From positions 1 through 8,509 of the forward strand of contig RGYX01000033.1 in NCBI GenBank assembly GCA_010031845.1: 8,509 nucleotides of DNA. Reading direction: 5' to 3'. The position numbers were made by a program, and so were the translations under genes. Position 1 is the stretch's first letter. Each line of letters begins with the position of its first letter. The notes beneath the pieces were generated by a model. It did not search any database. It saw nothing but the letters and a program-made list of their open reading frames with translations, and was not told the origin of the DNA. Source of the stretch: Verrucomicrobiota bacterium. Lineage in GTDB: Bacteria > Verrucomicrobiota > Verrucomicrobiia > Methylacidiphilales > Verrucolacustridaceae. Below, in pieces: positions 1 through 6,626 of the stretch.

Positions 1-3000
1 GGAGGGATTTGATGCCTTCGAGACTGGCCTGGGCTGCAGCCACCGTGGTCATGACCGGAATCTTGTTTTGGAGGGCGCTGGTCCTGATCTGGACCTCCTC
101 CGTTCGGGCGACGGCCCCGGCCGGGGTGTTAATGACCAGAACGATTTCTCGGTTTTTGATCAGGTCGACCACGTTGGGACGACCTTCCGAAAGTTTAAGC
201 AGGGGAGTGACGGGAATTCCGGCATCCGCCAGTTTTCGGGCGGTGCCGCTACTGGAAACAATCTTAAAGCCCAGGTCGTGCAGACCCTGCCCAAGTCGAA
301 CCGCCGCGTTCTTGTCGATATCCCGGACACTCAAAAAGACAGTGCCGGCCTTGGGGAGAGAGGGCTGGGCGGCCATCTGGCTTTTGGCATAAGCCAACCC
401 AAAGGAGCGGTCGACCCCCATCACCTCGCCCGTCGATTTCATTTCCGGACCCAAAAGGATGTCGGTGCCGGGGAAACGCGTGAAGGGGAAGACAGCCTCC
501 TTGACGGAGAAGTGGGTCGGGATGATCTCCGTGGTAAAGCCGAGCTCCTTCAACGTTTTGCCGGACATGACCCGGGCGGCAATCTTGGCCAAGGGTTTAC
601 CGATGGCCTTGCTGACAAAGGGAACGGTACGGGAGGCCCGGGGATTCACCTCCAGGACGTAGACCGTGTCCTTTTGCACGGCGAACTGGATATTCATCAG
701 GCCGCGGACGCCGAGTTCTCTGGCGAGGGCCAGGGTGGCCTGCCGAATTTCATCGATCACCTTCTTGGGTAGGGAATGAGAAGGAATGACACAGGCACTG
801 TCTCCGGAGTGGATGCCAGCCTGTTCAATGTGTTCCATGACGGCTCCGATGACGGCGTCCCTCCCATCCGCCACGCAGTCGACATCCACCTCGGTGGCGT
901 CTTCCAGAAAACGGTCCAGCAAGATAGGCCGCCCTGGCGCGACTTCGGTGCATTCCTTCATATAGGTGCGGATTTCATCCTCGGAGTAAACGATACGCAT
1001 GGCTCTGCCCCCCAATACGAAGGAAGGTCGGAGGAGTAAGGGGAATCCGATCTTTGCGGCCGCGGCGATCGCCTCCTCGGTGGTAGTGGCGGTGCCATTG
1101 GGAGGTTGGCGTAGGCCCAGCTTATCGAGCATGGTGGAAAAAAGTTTTCGATCCTCGGCCCTCTCGATGGATTCGACAGCGGTGCCGAGAATCCGGATGC
1201 CAGCTGACTGGAGTTCGGCAGCCAGATTCAAGGGAGTTTGACCGCCAAACTGGACAATGACTCCCTGGACCTGATCTTCCCTGTTTTCTGCCCGGTAGAT
1301 ATGGATGACATCCTCGGCCGTGAGAGGTTCGAAGTAGAGCTTGTCGGAAGTGTCGTAATCGGTGGAGACAGTTTCGGGGTTCGAATTGACCATGATGGTT
1401 TCAAAACCGTCTTCCCGGAGGGCAAAGCTGGCGTGAACGCAGCAGTAGTCGAATTCGATCCCTTGGCCGATGCGGTTCGGACCACCTCCCAGAATGAGGA
1501 TCTTGGGTTTCTTGGTGGGACGGGACTCATCGTCGTTCCGGTCATAGGTGGAGTAGTAGTAAGGCGTAAAGGCCTCGAACTCGGCAGCGCAGGTATCGAC
1601 GAGGCGGAAGGTGGGTAGAAGTTTCTCCTTTTCCCTCCAGGCACGGACGGTTCGGGCTCTGGCAGGGAACTCCTCGGTAGGACCGGGCAGGAGGCGGGCA
1701 AGATCGATATCCGAAAGTCCGGCTTGGCGAGCCTCTTGTAAAAGAGGAAGGGCAGACGGGTTGCCAAGCCACTTTTCCTTTTCCAGTCGGCGGGCGGTCT
1801 CGGTGATTTCCTGAAGATTATCCAAGAACCAAGGATCGATCTTCGTGATCTCATGAAGGCGCTCGACCGACCACCCCAGGTTCATGGCGTGGCTCAAATA
1901 CCAGAGGCGGGCAGGATGGGGGATCCGAAGTTGATGGGTGAGTTGATCCTCGGGAACAGGGGGCGTCTTGGAGCCAAGGTCGAGTCGACCTTCCAAACCC
2001 CTCAAATCCAGGGAACGAAGAGCCTTCATAAAGGATTCGCGGAAGGTGCGACCGATGCCCATAGCCTCGCCGACACTCTTCATGGAGGTGGTCAGGACGG
2101 GTTCAGCGCCGGGAAACTTCTCGAAAGTGAAGCGGGGAATCTTGGTGACGACGTAATCAAGGGTGGGCTCGAACGAGGCGGGGGTTTCCCGGGTGATGTC
2201 GTTCTTTAGTTCGTCGAGGGTGTAGCCCACGGCGAGTTTGGCGGCGATTTTGGCGATGGGGAACCCGGTAGCCTTGGAGGCGAGGGCGGAGGAACGGGAG
2301 ACGCGGGGGTTCATTTCAATGACGATCATCCGGCCGGTGCGGGGGCAGACGGCGAACTGAATGTTCGAGCCTCCGGTTTCGACGCCGATTTCCCGGATGA
2401 CGGCAAAGGAGGCGTCGCGCATGCGCTGGAATTCGCGGTCGGTCAGGGTTTGGGCCGGGGCTACGGTGATGCTGTCCCCGGTGTGGACCCCCATGGGGTC
2501 GAAGTTTTCGATCGAGCAGACAATGACGCAGTTGTCGGCATGGTCGCGCATGACCTCCATCTCGTACTCTTTCCAACCGAGAAGGGATTCCTCGATCAGG
2601 ATTTCCGAGGTGGGAGAGGCATCAAGGCCGGAAGCGGCAAACTTCTCGAACTCTTCGCGGTTGTAGGCCACGCCGCCGCCCGTGCCACCCAAGGTAAACG
2701 CGGGGCGGATAATGAGAGGAAAGCTGCCGATCTTGGCCGCTCCGGTCCGGGCTTCTTCCATGGTGTGGGCGGTGGCGGAGCGGGCGCATTCCAGCCCGAT
2801 TTTGGCCATGCAGTCCTTAAAGAGCTGGCGATCCTCGCCTTTACGGATGGCTTCGACCTGGGCCCCGATCAGTTTCACTTGATGGCGCTGGAGGGCGCCC
2901 GACTCGTGGAGTGCCATGGCGGTGTTGAGGGCGGTCTGGCCTCCCAGGGTGGGAAGGAGAGCGTCAGGTTTTTCCTTGGCGAGGATGAGTTCAACGACCT

Positions 3001-3214
3001 CGGGGGTGATGGGTTCGACGTAGGTTCGGTCGGCAAACTCCGGGTCGGTCATGATGGTAGCCGGGTTGCTGTTGATCAGGATCACGCGGTAGCCCTCCTC
3101 CCGCAGCGCTTTGCAGGCTTGGACACCGGAGTAATCGAACTCACAGGCCTGACCGATGATGATAGGGCCGGATCCAATGATGAGGATCGACTGGATGTCG
3201 TTTCGCCTGGGCAT
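1..3214 (-). CDS. carB: Carbamoyl-phosphate synthase large subunit (C-terminus cut by window edge)
   Basis: CarB makes carbamoyl phosphate from bicarbonate, ATP and glutamine-derived ammonia, feeding pyrimidine and arginine synthesis. I translated all 1071 visible codons: one frame, no stop, no frameshift. The N-terminus ([20 protein letters not shown]) is typical. The first ATP-grasp half has FTLGGTGGG at about 173, GWKEYEMEV at 213-221, a histidine at 244 and [18 protein letters not shown] from 300. The second half repeats the fold, with [18 protein letters not shown] near 575-592 and [18 protein letters not shown] from 855. From about 945 comes the MGS-like allosteric domain, with T991, K1007 and N1029 in places that align with UMP-binding residues of the E. 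coli enzyme. Compared with that protein (1073 residues), only about 15 or fewer residues should be missing. ATG at 3214 is the only reasonable start, because an in-frame TAG lies two codons upstream. There is no clear Shine-Dalgarno. carA is not adjacent. Identity is near certain. Confidence 0.98.
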   Translation of the reverse strand, partial: MPRRNDIQSILIIGSGPIIIGQACEFDYSGVQACKALREEGYRVILINSNPATIMTDPEFADRTYVEPITPEVVELILAKEKPDALLPTLGGQTALNTAMALHESGALQRHQVKLIGAQVEAIRKGEDRQLFKDCMAKIGLECARSATAHTMEEARTGAAKIGSFPLIIRPAFTLGGTGGGVAYNREEFEKFAASGLDASPTSEILIEESLLGWKEYEMEVMRDHADNCVIVCSIENFDPMGVHTGDSITVAPAQTLTDREFQRMRDASFAVIREIGVETGGSNIQFAVCPRTGRMIVIEMNPRVSRSSALASKATGFPIAKIAAKLAVGYTLDELKNDITRETPASFEPTLDYVVTKIPRFTFEKFPGAEPVLTTSMKSVGEAMGIGRTFRESFMKALRSLDLRGLEGRLDLGSKTPPVPEDQLTHQLRIPHPARLWYLSHAMNLGWSVERLHEITKIDPWFLDNLQEITETARRLEKEKWLGNPSALPLLQEARQAGLSDIDLARLLPGPTEEFPARARTVRAWREKEKLLPTFRLVDTCAAEFEAFTPYYYSTYDRNDDESRPTKKPKILILGGGPNRIGQGIEFDYCCVHASFALREDGFETIMVNSNPETVSTDYDTSDKLYFEPLTAEDVIHIYRAENREDQVQGVIVQFGGQTPLNLAAELQSAGIRILGTAVESIERAEDRKLFSTMLDKLGLRQPPNGTATTTEEAIAAAAKIGFPLLLRPSFVLGGRAMRIVYSEDEIRTYMKECTEVAPGRPILLDRFLEDATEVDVDCVADGRDAVIGAVMEHIEQAGIHSGDSACVIPSHSLPKKVIDEIRQATLALARELGVRGLMNIQFAVQKDTVYVLEVNPRASRTVPFVSKAIGKPLAKIAARVMSGKTLKELGFTTEIIPTHFSVKEAVFPFTRFPGTDILLGPEMKSTGEVMGVDRSFGLAYAKSQMAAQPSLPKAGTVFLSVRDIDKNAAVRLGQGLHDLGFKIVSSSGTARKLADAGIPVTPLLKLSEGRPNVVDLIKNREIVLVINTPAGAVARTEEVQIRTSALQNKIPVMTTVAAAQASLEGIKSL

Positions 3215-3247
3215 TGGCTATCAGAATAGGGATCTGGAGGTAACCAA
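3214..3247 (-). promoter_or_regulatory. Candidate hairpin over the carB start codon
   Basis: On the coding strand TTGGTTA (3247-3241) can pair with TAGCCAA (3220-3214), giving seven pairs including one U-G wobble. The last A is the A of the carB ATG. Inside it CAGA (3236-3233) pairs with TCTG (3225-3222) around a 7-base loop, with four unpaired bases on one side and one on the other. This is what the sequence shows. A role in limiting ribosome access to carB is inference, and a stem this short could occur by chance. Confidence 0.3.
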
Positions 3248-3291
3248 GGAAGAGGATTTGGCAAAAAGGGGGGAGCGTTGTGAAAAAAACA

Positions 3292-4062
3292 TCAAGACAG
3301 GGGAAAGAAGTGTCGCAAGGCCTCAGCAATCCCAGCCCCTGCTTCCTGAGAGGCCACAAATCCCTTCTGGTTCCGAATGGCCTCTAAAACCTCGCGGACG
3401 GAGTTGGAGGGGCACGCGAGATGGTGGCCGAACTTCCGCCGAAGCATGGGCAAGTCGTTGAGGTTATCTCCGGCAATGAAGGTGGACTCAGGGCTCAGAT
3501 CCAAGATCCTCTGGATCTGGGCCAAGCAGGACCCCTTGTGGTAGTTGGAATGGGCGAAGCGGAAGTAGGGGCCGTTCCGGACGGTGGTGATTTCGGGACG
3601 ATCCTTGAGGATTCGGCTCACTTTCTGATGGGTGCGATCGATGCTTTCCTGGGATCCCGCGACCAGTCCGATGGTTCCAACGTCCGGGATGACGGTGACC
3701 TCCTCGTCGGAGGCGACCTCCTTTTGGATCTGTTCGAGAATGGCTCCATGGCGACCGAAGAGGGACTCATGAACTTCGGCACAAGTACGGTTCCATTCTT
3801 CCAACGAGTGGGCTTCGCCGCTTTTCACCTGATGAATCTCGCGCTCCACGGTGACAATCCATTCGGGCATGGCTGGGGATCGGAGGTGCGAAAGTACTTC
3901 CCGAAGGCTTTCCCAGGAGCGACCGGTGGCCACGACCCATGAGACGGATCGTTTCCTGCGGCTCTGTTCCAGCCAGTCGAAGAAATCAGGGGCCAGCGGA
4001 CCGGTATGGTTTTCCCCTGCGAGGGTTCCGTCGAAATCCGTGCAAATCAGGAGAGGTTTCAA
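3292..4062 (-). CDS. HAD-superfamily hydrolase, subfamily IIB-like phosphatase
   Basis: A 256-residue protein with all four HAD motifs. Motif I is DFDGTL at 9-14 (nucleophile D9, general acid D11), motif II is VATGRS at 44-49, motif III is lysine 176 in NYHKG, and motif IV is GDNLNDLPM from 198 (D199 and D203 for Mg2+). The cap lies between motifs II and III, as in the Cof/sucrose-phosphatase-like IIB branch, whose members remove phosphate from sugar phosphates and similar small molecules. The substrate cannot be told from sequence. No signal peptide or membrane segment is seen, so it is probably cytosolic. The start is TTG, overlapping the rsmE stop in the four bases TTGA. No Shine-Dalgarno precedes it and no in-frame ATG lies just upstream, so translation probably depends on coupling to rsmE. 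The short space before DFDGTL fits this start. Family is confident, exact role unknown. Confidence 0.9.
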   Translation of the reverse strand: MKPLLICTDFDGTLAGENHTGPLAPDFFDWLEQSRRKRSVSWVVATGRSWESLREVLSHLRSPAMPEWIVTVEREIHQVKSGEAHSLEEWNRTCAEVHESLFGRHGAILEQIQKEVASDEEVTVIPDVGTIGLVAGSQESIDRTHQKVSRILKDRPEITTVRNGPYFRFAHSNYHKGSCLAQIQRILDLSPESTFIAGDNLNDLPMLRRKFGHHLACPSNSVREVLEAIRNQKGFVASQEAGAGIAEALRHFFPLS

Positions 4063-4808
4063 CGGGAGAGGTTCAGTTCGTAGTGGAGAGCGGCAGCGAC
4101 AAAGAGGGAGGCGGTTTCGGAGCGAAGGACCAAGGGGCCCAAAGAGGCGGGCCGAAATCCGGCGGATCTGGCCCGGCCGATTTCGGCAGGTGTAAAATCA
4201 CCTTCCGGGCCGATGAGAATATCCACCGCAAGCAGGGGGGCGGCGGCACGGGCTTCGGCCACCAGCACGGGCAAAGGCCGGGCTTCGGGCTGCAGGGACC
4301 CAATGATCCGGCCGATTGCGGGGGCGGGGTCAGGGGCGGCCAGAAAGGCATCGAGCGGGGCGGCCTCATGGATGGAGGGCAACCAATTTTGACCCGACTG
4401 TTTGCAGGCGGCCAAAGCAATCGTTTCCCAGCGAACGCTGATGCGTTTTTCGCCTCCGGGTTTGGGCACGGAACGTTCCGAGGCAATCGGCCAGATTTCG
4501 GATACACCCAGCTCGGTTAGTTTTTGGATCAGGAGTTCCATCCCTGCCGACTTGATCATCGCCTGGCCGAAACGAATCCGGCAGGCGGGCTTGGGAGTCT
4601 TGGTGGTGGAGAGAATCTGGTAGGAAACACCCTCTTTTTCGGCTTCGGTAAGACGAACGCGCGCTTCCGATCCTTTGCCGTCAAACACAGCCGCCGAGTC
4701 TCCCGAACGGAGTCGCAGAACATCCATCGCATGGTGGGACTCTTCGGGGGAAAGTTTCCCGGAGCCAAGGTTGGGATTAAAGAAGCGGTGCCCGGGCACA
4801 GGGGTCAA
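4059..4808 (-). CDS. rsmE: 16S rRNA (uracil-1498-N3)-methyltransferase
   Basis: RsmE uses S-adenosylmethionine to methylate N3 of U1498 in 16S rRNA of the small subunit. The 249 residues match the family's usual length and order. An N-terminal PUA-like RNA-binding part (HRFFNPN at 7-13, [11 protein letters not shown] near 23-33) precedes the SPOUT trefoil-knot methyltransferase domain, with KLTELGV at 96-102, the RW...KQSG segment at 126-139, IGPEGDF at 199-205 and the knot signature [11 protein letters not shown] at 223-233. Q140 and L226 stand where E. coli RsmE has arginine. The start is uncertain. TTG at 4808 overlaps the dnaJ stop as TTGA. GTG at 4799 is three codons later, has AAGGG nine bases upstream, and still keeps HRFF intact. 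The gene sits directly behind dnaJ, a neighbourhood also known from Bacillus. Function is confident. Confidence 0.95.
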   Translation of the reverse strand: MTPVPGHRFFNPNLGSGKLSPEESHHAMDVLRLRSGDSAAVFDGKGSEARVRLTEAEKEGVSYQILSTTKTPKPACRIRFGQAMIKSAGMELLIQKLTELGVSEIWPIASERSVPKPGGEKRISVRWETIALAACKQSGQNWLPSIHEAAPLDAFLAAPDPAPAIGRIIGSLQPEARPLPVLVAEARAAAPLLAVDILIGPEGDFTPAEIGRARSAGFRPASLGPLVLRSETASLFVAAALHYELNLSR

Positions 4809-5962
4809 CCCTTGAAAAGTTTCCGGGCTTTCTCGAGAAAAGAGTGGCCCTCCGGGTGGGTGGATTCGTCGCAGAGCCGGCCAAACTGCTCGAGGGCGTC
4901 TTTCTGAGCGGAGTTGAGGTGTTTCGGGACCTCGATGCGGACCCGAATGTGGAGGTCGCCCCGTCCGCGCCCGGAAAGGGAGGGAACGCCCTGATCGCGA
5001 AGACGGAAGACTTTGTCGGAGGCGGTTCCGGGGGGAATCCTGAGTTTGAGTTCTCCATCGAGGCTGGGAACGCTGATTTCAGATCCCAAAGCCAACTGAG
5101 TGAACGAGACAGGCACCTCACAGAAAAGATCCTCTTCCTCCCGCTGAAAGACGGGATGAGAGGCAACAGAGAGGACCACATAAAGATCCCCGGCTTTTCC
5201 CCCTCGCGGACCGGCCTCGCCCTGTCCGGCGGAGCGAAGGCGGGATCCGGTGTCCACCCCGGCGGGAATCTTTAATTTGATACGTGCATTCTCTTCCACC
5301 CGCCCTTCCCCATGGCATTTTTTGCAGGGGTGCTGGATGGATTGGCCCGAACCGCCGCATTTTGGGCAAGTTTGGGCGATGGAAAAGAATCCCCGATTGA
5401 CCGCCACCTGTCCCTGTCCACGGCAGGTTGAACAGGTCACCACCTTGGAGCCTGAGGCTGCCCCGGTTCCTTCACACGATGAGCAGGGGACGGGTCGGCG
5501 AAGGGTGATCTCTTTTTCGCAGCCCAATACGGCTTCAAGAAAATCAATTTCCAGATCATAGCGGAGGTCGGAGCCTTGGTTGGATCGGCCGCCCCGGCGT
5601 CCCCCGGCGCCACCCCCGAACGCACCCTCGAAAATATCGCCGAAAATTCCGCCCCCCACGCCGCCGGAACTGAAGACTTCACGAAAGACCTCGAAGGGAT
5701 CGTGGAATCCTCCTCCTCCCATTCCGGCCCCGGGAGCGAAGGCACGGTGACCAAAGCGGTCGTACGCGTCTCGTTTCTGGGGTTCGGAAAGAACCTCATA
5801 GGCTTCTCCGATCTCCTTGAATTTCTCCTCCGCCTTTTTATCCCCCTTGTGTTTGTCGGGATGGTGCTGGATGGCGAGTTTGCGGTATGCCTTTTTGATG
5901 TCCTCGGCAGAGGCACTCCGGGGTACCCCTAAAACTTCGTAATAGTCTTTTTTGGCCGACAC
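4805..5962 (-). CDS. dnaJ: Molecular chaperone DnaJ (Hsp40, type I)
   Basis: DnaJ delivers unfolded proteins to DnaK and stimulates its ATPase in the cytosol. The 385-residue protein is a complete type I member. The J domain occupies about 5-70, with the essential HPD at 34-36. A Gly/Phe-rich linker spans about 71-130. Four CxxCxGxG zinc repeats sit at 160-167, 177-184, 199-206 and 213-220, all eight cysteines present. The C-terminal substrate-binding domains run from about 222 to 350. The start is GTG at 5962, giving [12 protein letters not shown], the usual beginning of a J domain. It lies three bases after the grpE stop (TGA TCC GTG) with no Shine-Dalgarno, so coupling to grpE is likely. 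Its own stop overlaps rsmE. The partner dnaK is not in the window. Nothing appears truncated or degraded. Confidence 0.98.
   Translation of the reverse strand: MSAKKDYYEVLGVPRSASAEDIKKAYRKLAIQHHPDKHKGDKKAEEKFKEIGEAYEVLSEPQKRDAYDRFGHRAFAPGAGMGGGGFHDPFEVFREVFSSGGVGGGIFGDIFEGAFGGGAGGRRGGRSNQGSDLRYDLEIDFLEAVLGCEKEITLRRPVPCSSCEGTGAASGSKVVTCSTCRGQGQVAVNRGFFSIAQTCPKCGGSGQSIQHPCKKCHGEGRVEENARIKLKIPAGVDTGSRLRSAGQGEAGPRGGKAGDLYVVLSVASHPVFQREEEDLFCEVPVSFTQLALGSEISVPSLDGELKLRIPPGTASDKVFRLRDQGVPSLSGRGRGDLHIRVRIEVPKHLNSAQKDALEQFGRLCDESTHPEGHSFLEKARKLFKG
4809..4813 (-). promoter_or_regulatory. Possible ribosome binding site deciding the rsmE start
   Basis: AAGGG lies in the last codons of dnaJ on the coding strand. 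It is nine bases before a GTG at 4799-4797 but directly next to the TTG at 4808-4806. A Shine-Dalgarno needs a gap, so this favours GTG and an RsmE three residues shorter. It is a short match and could be chance, because these bases also encode dnaJ residues. Confidence 0.3.
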
Positions 5963-5965
5963 GGA

Positions 5966-6529
5966 TCAGGAGGCGGGTTGAGCCGGGGCAACGGTCACCA
6001 CGCTGGCTGGACGAAGGAGGCGATCCCCGATTTTGTATCCCCGGCGACGCTGGTGAAGCACGGTTCCTTCAGGTTTTCCGGGAGCAGGCTCCTGTCCCAG
6101 AGCCTCATGAAGATTGGGATCAAAGGGTTGGCCCATCGCATCAATGGGGGTGACCCCATGCTCGGTGAGAAACCGTTCGAACTGGGTCTGGATCAGCTTC
6201 ACTCCCGTGACCACGGAAGCGGCGTCGGTAGCCGAGGAGGCAGCCTGCAGTCCCAGTTCCAAGTGATCCAGAAGGGGAAGAAGATCGGAGAGAAGGGCTT
6301 GGTTGGCATAACGGAGGGACTCTTCTTTCTCACGGACGAGACGCTTGCGGGTGTTTTCAAAGTCGGCTTTGGCCCGCAGCAGTTGGTCTTTCAGGGAAGC
6401 GATTTCAGCCGCGGGATCGGTGGTGGCGGGGGAGGGGGAAGGATTGGCGGGTGGAACCGCATCTTTTTTAACCTCGGATTTGGACTCTGTTTCCGGCGCC
6501 GGGTGGTTCTGGGAGTGCTTGGTTTTCAT
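5966..6529 (-). CDS. grpE: Nucleotide exchange factor GrpE
   Basis: GrpE is the dimeric co-chaperone that releases ADP from DnaK and so resets the DnaK-DnaJ cycle. The 187-residue length is normal for the family. A hydrophilic, Pro/Lys/Glu-rich disordered N-terminus covers about 1-38. A long helix suited to coiled-coil dimerisation follows, about 40-95, and contains KADFENTRKR at 54-63. The C-terminal beta domain carries the family signatures FDPNLHEAL at 136-144 and GYKIGDRLLRPASVV at 164-178. ATG at 6529 is a clear start, although no Shine-Dalgarno precedes it (CTAAGCTC). It is the first gene after the window's best promoter and heads the run grpE-dnaJ-rsmE-phosphatase. No CIRCE repeat (the HrcA operator) is seen upstream. 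Confidence 0.98.
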   Translation of the reverse strand: MKTKHSQNHPAPETESKSEVKKDAVPPANPSPSPATTDPAAEIASLKDQLLRAKADFENTRKRLVREKEESLRYANQALLSDLLPLLDHLELGLQAASSATDAASVVTGVKLIQTQFERFLTEHGVTPIDAMGQPFDPNLHEALGQEPAPGKPEGTVLHQRRRGYKIGDRLLRPASVVTVAPAQPAS

Positions 6530-6553
6530 GAGCTTAGATTCGGTTAGGTACTT

Positions 6554-6582
6554 ACAATAGGATGCAGAACATATTTATCCAA
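6554..6582 (-). promoter_or_regulatory. Second, overlapping promoter candidate for grpE
   Basis: TTGGAT (6582-6577, three of six -35 positions) and TATTGT (6559-6554, four of six -10 positions) are separated by the ideal 17 bases. It is weaker at -35 than the TTGACA promoter it overlaps. It could be an alternative start used under other conditions, or simply chance in an A+T-rich stretch. Confidence 0.25.
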
Positions 6583-6595
6583 GGATGGATGTCAA
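6568..6595 (-). promoter_or_regulatory. Sigma70-type promoter candidate for grpE
   Basis: On the coding strand a perfect -35 TTGACA (6595-6590) is followed after 16 bases by TATGTT (6573-6568), which matches four of six positions of the -10 consensus. Transcription would begin near 6561, leaving a leader of about 30 bases before the grpE ATG. It lies in the only sizeable gap between the TPR gene and grpE, and is the best promoter match noticed in the window's intergenic regions. It is probably the promoter of the grpE-dnaJ-rsmE-phosphatase run. Confidence 0.55.
6577..6590. repeat. Short inverted repeat in the grpE promoter spacer
   Basis: ATCCA-AGGA-TGGAT is a perfect 5-base inverted repeat with a 4-base centre. 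It fills most of the spacer between the TTGACA and TATGTT boxes, starting directly beside the -35. An operator for a repressor would sit well here, but the arms are short and no known heat-shock operator matches. Confidence 0.3.
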
Positions 6596-6626
6596 TGGGC
6601 CGGAGATTCAGATTAGGAAGTGGAGG

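Noticed and set aside
68..1618. Long plus-strand reading frames opposite carB (for example 68-772 and 1238-1618)
   Set aside because: They lie antisense to continuous, highly conserved CarB sequence and show no recognisable domain. G+C-rich codon use on the minus strand leaves the opposite frames open.
1228..1854. A 208-residue minus-strand frame inside carB
   Set aside because: It is in another frame from CarB, is Pro/Ser/Arg-rich low-complexity sequence, and overlaps conserved CarB codons entirely.
2450..3229. A 259-residue plus-strand frame and an adjacent 173-residue one at 3421-3942
   Set aside because: They are Gly/Asp-rich shadows of carB and the phosphatase; the minus-strand products are clear family members.
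3283..3316. Possible terminator after the phosphatase gene: GACA...TGTC followed by seven T
   Set aside because: The stem is only four pairs with an 11-base pyrimidine loop, and the T run starts several bases after it. Too weak for an intrinsic terminator, so read-through to carB remains likely.
6530..6626. CIRCE operator (TTAGCACTC-N9-GAGTGCTAA) upstream of grpE
   Set aside because: Searched by eye on both strands; no such repeat is present.
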